Below are positions 58,655 through 64,000 of a stretch of DNA of 64,000 bases, piece after piece (the first letter of the stretch is position 1; every line of letters starts with the position of its first letter). The notes beneath the pieces are model-generated. The model was not told where the DNA came from. It saw only the letters and a list, made by a program, of their open reading frames with translations, and did no database searches. Position numbers and translations under genes: made by a program. The stretch covers positions 372,001 through 436,000 of the forward strand of contig CAYJOL010000003.1 of NCBI GenBank assembly GCA_964371785.1, in the 5' to 3' direction. Origin of the DNA: CAVQCT01 sp964371785 (GTDB taxonomy: Bacteria > Zixibacteria > MSB-5A5 > GN15 > FEB-12).

Positions 58655-60474
58655 GCGGCAGCCAGAGCTACCACGAAGAAGAAATTCTCGGCAAAGCGTA
58701 TGACGCCCGGCTGATGAAACGCCTCTTGACCTACGTGAGACCGTACCGCTGGGTAATTGTGCTGGCTGTGCTGTCCTTATTGCTGAGCGCGCTTTTTCAG
58801 ACGTCGCTCGCCTTTATTACCAAGCAGGGAATTGACAATTACATACTCAAGGGGAATGCCGACGGATTTCACGGAATAGCGCTGGCGTATGTAGTGATTA
58901 TTGTGCTCACCCTGGTGGTGAGCTATGTCGAGATCTACTCGACCTGGTGGGTCGGACAGCATGTTCAGCACGATATACGTATGAAGATTTTCCGCCACCT
59001 CCAGAATCTGCACCTTGGGTATTTTGACAAAAATCCGGTCGGTCGATTGGTAACACGGGTGACTAACGACGTGAACACCCTCGATGACCTGTTCTCATCG
59101 GGCGTGGTGAATATCATCGGGGACATCCTCATGCTCGTCTTCTTCGTCGGCGCCTTGCTGTACGTAAATTGGAGGCTGGCGCTGGTAGTATTTGTAACCG
59201 TGCCACTGCTGCTGGTGGCAACTTTCATGTTCAGGGCCAGGGCGCGCGATGCCTATCGGTCAGTCAGGTTGAAGGTGGCCCGCATAAACGCATTCGTCCA
59301 GGAACACCTGACCGGTATGCACATCGTTCAGCTGTTTACCCGGGAACGGGAAACGGTTGGCAAATTCGATGATATCAACAAAGACCTTCGCACCGCTCAC
59401 TTTCGCTCGGTACTGTACTACGCGGTATTCTATCCGACCGTTGAAATCATCGGCGCTTTCTCGGCCGGCTTGCTGTTCTATTACGGCGGTAAGATGATTG
59501 AGGTCAACACGCTCAGTTTCGGCGAACTCGTTCTGTTTATCTATCTGGTGGAACGATTCTTCCAGCCGATTCGCGATCTCTCAGAAAAGTACAACATCTT
59601 GCAGGCCTCCATGGCGTCATCGGAACGAATCTTCAACCTGCTTGACACCGAACCGCAGATCATTGATAGAGTGGCAACGAAGATGCCGGAGAAGTTCGCC
59701 GGGGAGATTGTGTTTGACCATGTCAAGTTCGCTTACAGTGACAATGAGTGGGTATTGAACGACGTTTCCTTTACGGTGGAACCCGGAGAGAAAGTAGCTA
59801 TCGTTGGTGCGACCGGAGCGGGGAAGACCTCGCTTATATCGCTGCTGTACCGGTTCTACGATTACCAGCACGGATCAATTCGGCTTGATGGTGTCGACTT
59901 GAAGGACTACCCAACGGAGAAACTGCGCTCTCATCTTGCCCTGGTGCTTCAGGACGTCTTTATATTCAGCGGTGACTATGCCCAGAATGTGCGCCTCAGG
60001 GACCACAAAATAACCGATCAGGAGGTTAATCAGGCGCTGAGTCGCGTTGGATTCGATCGGTTCCTGACGGACCATCCCAAAGGCATTCATACCGAAGTGA
60101 AAGAGCGTGGGGCTACTCTTTCTACCGGCCAGAAACAGCTTTTGTCATTTGCCCGAGCGCTGGCTTTCGACCCCGATATCCTGATTCTCGACGAAGCCAC
60201 AAGTTCGGTGGATACTGAAACGGAGCATTTGATTCAGCGTGCACTCGATGAGCTGCTCAAGGGCCGGACATCGATTATCATCGCTCATCGGCTTTCGACT
60301 ATCGAGAAAGCTGACAAGATAATCGTCCTGCATCACGGTACGCTTCGAGAAATGGGCAGGCACGACGAACTGCTCAAGCAACGTGGAATCTACTATCGGT
60401 TGTATCAGCTCCAGTACAAACGACAGGATGTTGCCCGGCAACAGGGTCCTGCAGTTGAGGAGATACCGAAGTGA
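58651..60474 (+). CDS. ABC exporter half-transporter, catalytic partner (MsbA/BmrD-like)
   Basis: A GTG start at 58651 overlaps the end of the previous gene; 607 residues with six membrane helices and an ATPase domain. The Walker A is GATGAGKTS (about 385), the Walker B has the catalytic Glu (ILILDEATSSVD, about residue 515), but the signature is altered to LSTGQ (about 489). This fits its partner: the normal signature of the first half with this Walker B makes the active site, and the altered signature with the first half's Asp makes the dead site. The two genes therefore encode one heterodimer. Confidence 0.93.
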   Translation: MSGSQSYHEEEILGKAYDARLMKRLLTYVRPYRWVIVLAVLSLLLSALFQTSLAFITKQGIDNYILKGNADGFHGIALAYVVIIVLTLVVSYVEIYSTWWVGQHVQHDIRMKIFRHLQNLHLGYFDKNPVGRLVTRVTNDVNTLDDLFSSGVVNIIGDILMLVFFVGALLYVNWRLALVVFVTVPLLLVATFMFRARARDAYRSVRLKVARINAFVQEHLTGMHIVQLFTRERETVGKFDDINKDLRTAHFRSVLYYAVFYPTVEIIGAFSAGLLFYYGGKMIEVNTLSFGELVLFIYLVERFFQPIRDLSEKYNILQASMASSERIFNLLDTEPQIIDRVATKMPEKFAGEIVFDHVKFAYSDNEWVLNDVSFTVEPGEKVAIVGATGAGKTSLISLLYRFYDYQHGSIRLDGVDLKDYPTEKLRSHLALVLQDVFIFSGDYAQNVRLRDHKITDQEVNQALSRVGFDRFLTDHPKGIHTEVKERGATLSTGQKQLLSFARALAFDPDILILDEATSSVDTETEHLIQRALDELLKGRTSIIIAHRLSTIEKADKIIVLHHGTLREMGRHDELLKQRGIYYRLYQLQYKRQDVARQQGPAVEEIPK

Positions 60475-61271
60475 GCCTGCCGGTCCGTGATTTGAAAAAC
60501 CTCTTGAGCTTCACCGAACAGGTGGCAATCGATGCCGGAAAGATCCTGTCCGGGGGATTCCATAGAGCCAAAAAGGTCCGATACAAGGGTGTCATAGACC
60601 CGGTGACGCAGTACGACGTGAAATCGGAAAACTTCATCAAGTCAAAGATCCTCAAACGATATCCGGATCATAGTATTCTTGCCGAAGAGGGTGATGAAGT
60701 AGATACCGGATCGGACTTCCGCTGGGTGATAGACCCGCTCGATGGCACGGTGAATTACGCTCATGGGTTTCCTGTCTATTCGGTGTCGATAGCCCTTCAG
60801 TATTGCGGTGAGTCGGTAGTTGGTGTCGTATACGACCCGGAACTCAACGAAAAGTTTGTCGGCCTCAAAGGCCGCGGAGCGTTTTTGAACAAGAACCGGC
60901 TGAGTGTTACGGGTGAAAGAAACCTGCAGCGGGCTCTCCTTGCCACCGGTTTCGCATATAGCATCAAGACCGCCCGGCAGAACAATCTCGGCATGTTTGC
61001 GCGCATGGCCAAAAAAGCCCAAGGAGTGCGTCGCCTGGGATCGGCGGCGCTCGATTTGTGTTGGGTGGCGGCCGGGAGACTCGACGGTTTCTGGGAATAC
61101 CACCTCCACCCCTGGGATACGGCGGCAGGCATGCTGATTGTCACCGAAGCGGGCGGCAAAGTGAGCAAAATCAACGGCAAATCATACTCGATTTTCGATA
61201 CAGATCTGCTTGCCTCCAACGGTCATATCCACCGGGCTATGCGGGAAGTTCTGCACCAAAAACGAAAATAA
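60471..61271 (+). CDS. Inositol monophosphatase family protein (SuhB/CysQ-like)
   Basis: A GTG start overlaps the exporter's end by 4 nt; 266 residues. Metal-binding motifs of the FIG superfamily are visible: DPVTQYDVKSE, ILAEEGDEVD (motif with Glu), WVIDPLDGTVNYAHGFP (DPxDGT), and WDTAAGMLIVTEAGGKV (WDxAAG). It should hydrolyse a sugar or inositol phosphate, or 3'-phosphoadenosine phosphate, with Mg2+. The exact substrate cannot be told. Overlap with the ABC genes suggests co-expression only. Confidence 0.92.
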   Translation: MSLPVRDLKNLLSFTEQVAIDAGKILSGGFHRAKKVRYKGVIDPVTQYDVKSENFIKSKILKRYPDHSILAEEGDEVDTGSDFRWVIDPLDGTVNYAHGFPVYSVSIALQYCGESVVGVVYDPELNEKFVGLKGRGAFLNKNRLSVTGERNLQRALLATGFAYSIKTARQNNLGMFARMAKKAQGVRRLGSAALDLCWVAAGRLDGFWEYHLHPWDTAAGMLIVTEAGGKVSKINGKSYSIFDTDLLASNGHIHRAMREVLHQKRK

Positions 61272-61309
61272 TACCTGAGTTTACGGGCTGAATCAGGGAG
61301 AGATTTGTC

Positions 61310-61338
61310 TTGTCTGGCATGCTCAGAGAAACGATATT
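61310..61338 (+). promoter_or_regulatory. Promoter candidate for the FN3/propeller lipoprotein gene
   Basis: TTGTCT (61310-61315), 17-bp spacer, GATATT (61333-61338); start near 61345, with AGAGG between it and the ATG at 61357. Confidence 0.45.
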
Positions 61339-61356
61339 TTGTATAAGAGGTTACAG

Positions 61357-62685
61357 ATGAGACTCACACAGACCACGACATATTGTTTGATAATAGCAGT
61401 GCTCTGGCTTTCAGCCTGCTCGGATGACACCACAACGCCGCCGACACAACCATCGGACCACACTCCGCCGGCTGATATAACTACGCTGGAGGCAGGTAGT
61501 CCGACCTCGACCACGATTACCCTTGATTGGACAGCTCCCGGCGACGATGATATGATAGCGAAAGCCGCTGAATATGACATCCGCTACTCGTCCACATCCA
61601 TTTCGGATGCCAATTGGGACCAGGCCACACCGGTAGCCAACCCACCACGGCCGACAGTCGGAGGCGCACCGCAGTCATTTGTGGTAAGCGGTCTGCTGCC
61701 CAGCACGGTCTACTATTTCGGAATCGAAACGGCCGACGAGGTTCCAAACTGGTCGGGATTATCGAATATCGCTTCGGCAAAGACTTTGCTGGCCGGGGCG
61801 TGGACAGTCTTTACGGTGGCATCAAGCGACCTTCCTTCGGACACAATCTTTGAACTCGACCTCCGGGGAGTTGACCGGTTTCTGGGAACGACAGCCGGTC
61901 TGGCCAGACTGGCCGGGAGTGTCTGGACAGTTTATGATACCGTTAACTATGCCAATATGCCCGGCAACCGCATCCGCGTGGTCACGCATGACCCGGCAGG
62001 AAGTATCTCGCTATCCAATTTTGAAAATGGTTTCAGCAGTTTCGATGGGACCTCGTTTGTGCTCTACAACGACAGCACGACCGGAGAACATCTCAACGCC
62101 GTGCGGGCGTTGGCGTCAAATACTGCAGGGGAGCTCTGGATCGGAACGGCCAACACCGGCCTTTATCACTTGACCGACAGCGGAATAGTAAACTACAATA
62201 CATCATCGGGCGTGAATATGGATCAAAACGGTGTCGGGGTGCTCGCTTTCGATGGTAGCGGATTCTTGTGGATCGCCTATGGCAACGGCCGGGTGGCCAG
62301 ATTTAACGGCACATCGTTTGACGACCCGATTGATGTTGGCAGCCGCTATAATATAGTCCATGCTATCGCGGCGGACCATTCCGGTAACCTCTGGTTCGGC
62401 AGCGACAACGGAGCATACAAATACGACGGCGCCGTCCTGACACCATACACGTCGACCAACAGTGGTCTGGTTGACAACGTTGTCATATCGGTTACGGTGA
62501 CGCCGAACGATGAACGATGGTTCGCTACACAATTTGGGCTGAGTAGATTCGACGGCACAACTTGGACGACCTACACAACCGCCAACAGCGGCCTTCCGGA
62601 CAATTTCATTTGGGTGGTTCGATCCGATCAGGTCGGTAATCTGTGGCTGGGAACCAACTACGGTTTGGCCGAGTTTACTCCGTAG
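61357..62685 (+). CDS. Lipoprotein with fibronectin type III domain and propeller repeats
   Basis: The ATG at 61357 follows AAGAGG; 442 residues. A lipoprotein signal ends LWLSACSDD. A Thr/Pro-rich linker leads to one FN3 domain (about 40-140; ITLDWTAPGDDD, LPSTVYYFGIETADEVPNWS). Then come repeats of the two-component-regulator propeller type, each with a W-x-G/A-T-x-x-G core: LWIGTANTGLYHL, LWIAYGNGRVARF, LWFGSDNGAYKY, RWFATQFGLSRF and LWLGTNYGLAEF. It is probably a surface or periplasmic binding protein; there is no kinase domain attached. The ligand is unknown. Confidence 0.85.
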   Translation: MRLTQTTTYCLIIAVLWLSACSDDTTTPPTQPSDHTPPADITTLEAGSPTSTTITLDWTAPGDDDMIAKAAEYDIRYSSTSISDANWDQATPVANPPRPTVGGAPQSFVVSGLLPSTVYYFGIETADEVPNWSGLSNIASAKTLLAGAWTVFTVASSDLPSDTIFELDLRGVDRFLGTTAGLARLAGSVWTVYDTVNYANMPGNRIRVVTHDPAGSISLSNFENGFSSFDGTSFVLYNDSTTGEHLNAVRALASNTAGELWIGTANTGLYHLTDSGIVNYNTSSGVNMDQNGVGVLAFDGSGFLWIAYGNGRVARFNGTSFDDPIDVGSRYNIVHAIAADHSGNLWFGSDNGAYKYDGAVLTPYTSTNSGLVDNVVISVTVTPNDERWFATQFGLSRFDGTTWTTYTTANSGLPDNFIWVVRSDQVGNLWLGTNYGLAEFTP

Positions 62686-62801
62686 ACTGGCAGGCCTCCG
62701 GCCCGTAACTGAGGATTGCCCAGCCCGAAGAAGCGTAAGCTTTCAATCGAAACATGATTATCAAAAAGTAAATTATTACGACAATTGAGATAGTGAAACA
62801 A

Positions 62802-64000
62802 ATGAGCAAAATCGAACTGGTGAAATCTACGTCCGGTGTCAGAGGAGTAATCGGCAACGGACTGGATCCGATACTTGCGGTCCGCTATGGCGCCGCCTTT
62901 GGCACTTTCCTTCATAAAGGCTCCATTGTGGTGGGCCGCGATAGCCGGCCTTCGGGCGAAATGATAAAAGCCGCGACCATTGCCGGGCTGGTTTCAGTGG
63001 GCATTGACGTTGTCGATATCGGTATTGTGCCCACACCAACAGTGGAAATTGCCATAACCCGGCTAAAGGCCCGGGGCGGCATTTGTATTACGGCGTCACA
63101 TAACCCTTCACCCTGGAACGCCCTCAAGTTTTTTAACGAAAAAGGCGAGTTCATTTCGCCGGCTCAGTACAAGACACTTGACGGCATTTTTGAAAGCGGG
63201 AAATTTGCCTGGCAAAGGCATGATAGAGTAGGCCGGATTTCCCAGAGCGATATCTGGGCTGATGAACATGTCAAAAGCACGCTGGCACTCAAGGCGATTA
63301 ACGCCGCCGCGATCCGCCGTCGCAAATTTAAAATAGTGGTCGATGCGGTCAATGGAGCCGGCTCTTATGCTCTGCCGACCCTGCTGGAAAAACTGGGGGC
63401 CCAGGTGGTGCGGATCAACTGTAAAGGAGACGGTGACTTCGTCCATGAACCGGAGCCCGTGCCCAAGAACCTCACGCAGCTCAGCCAGGCTGTCAAGAAG
63501 CACAAGGCAGACCTCGGCATGGCCTGTGACCCGGACGCTGACCGGTTAGCCTTGGTTAACGAATTCGGAGAACCGGTAGGCGAAGAACTAACACTAACGA
63601 TTGCAGTCAAAGCAATACTGGCAAAGAAATCCGGCCCAACGGTTATAAACCTTTCAACGTCAAAGACTACCGAGGATGTCGCCAACTCGATGGGGTCAAA
63701 GGTGACGTATTCAAAAGTGGGTGAGGCTAATGTTGTTCAGATGATGCATGCTCGTCGGGCCGTTATTGGCGGCGAGGGCAACGGCGGTGTGATTTACCCC
63801 GGATTTCATGCCGGCAGGGACTCGCTGGTGGCCGCTGCTTTAGTCCTGGAATGCCTGACCCGGGAAAGAAAATCCCTGGCCGAGCTTGTTGCAACTTTCC
63901 CCGTATACTACTATATAAAGACCAAAGGTAAACTGGCCGACGATTTCGGTACAAAGCTTAAGCGGTTTAACCAGGAAGCCAACGCGATTCTTGGGAAAAT
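62802..64000 (+). CDS. Phosphoglucosamine mutase/phosphomannomutase-like protein (3' end outside window)
   Basis: The frame from the ATG at 62802 runs off the window after about 399 codons; a full enzyme would be 440-460. The N-terminus reads KSTSGVRGVIGNGLDP. The phosphoserine loop is ITASHNPSPWN (about residue 98), the metal loop is DPDADRLALV (about 244) and the sugar-binding loop is GGEGNGGVIYPG. The last is the form found in archaeal-type phosphoglucosamine mutases, not GGEQSGH of bacterial GlmM. It should interconvert hexose(amine) 6- and 1-phosphates for cell-surface sugar synthesis. No strong ribosome binding site is visible. Confidence 0.85.
   Translation, partial: MSKIELVKSTSGVRGVIGNGLDPILAVRYGAAFGTFLHKGSIVVGRDSRPSGEMIKAATIAGLVSVGIDVVDIGIVPTPTVEIAITRLKARGGICITASHNPSPWNALKFFNEKGEFISPAQYKTLDGIFESGKFAWQRHDRVGRISQSDIWADEHVKSTLALKAINAAAIRRRKFKIVVDAVNGAGSYALPTLLEKLGAQVVRINCKGDGDFVHEPEPVPKNLTQLSQAVKKHKADLGMACDPDADRLALVNEFGEPVGEELTLTIAVKAILAKKSGPTVINLSTSKTTEDVANSMGSKVTYSKVGEANVVQMMHARRAVIGGEGNGGVIYPGFHAGRDSLVAAALVLECLTRERKSLAELVATFPVYYYIKTKGKLADDFGTKLKRFNQEANAILGK

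Noticed and set aside
1..64000. CRISPR arrays, insertion sequences, prophage or rRNA genes
   Set aside because: No regularly spaced repeats, transposase or phage genes or rRNA sequence were seen in either strand.

Overview
The window looks like a stretch of chromosome from an aerobic, Gram-negative, uncultured-type bacterium. The best guess is the FCB superphylum or a neighbour (for example a Zixibacteria-like lineage). This rests on the gene content: a complete alternative complex III (ActA-F) next to a caa3-type oxidase, a DUF5686 outer-membrane-type protein, a secreted protein with a type IX-like C-terminal tail, a GldG-like/DUF4340 pair and O-antigen ligase. It is an inference; there is no rRNA or phylogenetic marker search behind it. 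Most promoters I can read are sigma70-like (TTGACA, 16-18 bp, TATAAT-like). I see no insertion sequence, prophage, CRISPR array or rRNA.

Layout. 1-4.1 kb: end of a GldG-like ABC accessory gene, its DUF4340 partner and a secreted VWA protein. 4.1-9.5 kb, minus strand: a sugar-nucleotide epimerase, a large secreted M14 metallopeptidase and an AI-2E/PerM permease. 9.5-19.5 kb: mostly single genes, namely a small GcrA/Myb-like DNA-binding protein with a basic tail, a cupin, Mn-type superoxide dismutase, a bacilliredoxin, a type III polyketide synthase, tRNA-Lys(CUU), a MutY-like glycosylase without Fe-S cysteines, O-antigen ligase and a DUF5686 protein. 19.8-35.5 kb: a respiratory supercluster of ctaB, actABCDEF, a small membrane protein, SCO, coxBACD, ctaA, a second SCO and a DUF420 protein. 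Quinol would be oxidised by alternative complex III and electrons passed to the caa3 oxidase; heme A synthesis and copper delivery are encoded in the same run. 35.5-38.1 kb (minus): a large secreted protein. 38.4-45.7 kb: complete F1Fo ATP synthase operon atpZ-I-B-E-F-H-A-G-D-C. 45.8-52.6 kb: yceD-rpmF-plsX-fabH-fabD-fabG-acpP-fabF-rnc, the classical fatty-acid initiation/elongation cluster. 52.8-64 kb: a second GcrA/Myb-like protein with a histone-H1-like lysine tail, an EtfB without EtfA, a cupin, an unknown secreted 743-residue protein, a heterodimeric ABC exporter, an inositol-phosphatase-family enzyme, a FN3/propeller lipoprotein and the start of a phosphoglucosamine-mutase-like gene cut by the window edge.

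The most interesting signals are: (1) the two paralogous, apparently strongly expressed small proteins pairing one GcrA/Myb-like helix-turn-helix with very basic low-complexity tails; (2) several genes whose promoter -10 box sits 5-9 nt before the ATG with no Shine-Dalgarno, implying leaderless mRNAs; (3) a MutY-like enzyme with no Fe-S cluster; (4) a VWA protein carrying a TonB-plug-like segment; (5) the intact ActA-F/caa3/heme-A supercluster with an A2-type (YS-motif) oxidase. Annotation is by reading motifs; no database search was possible.
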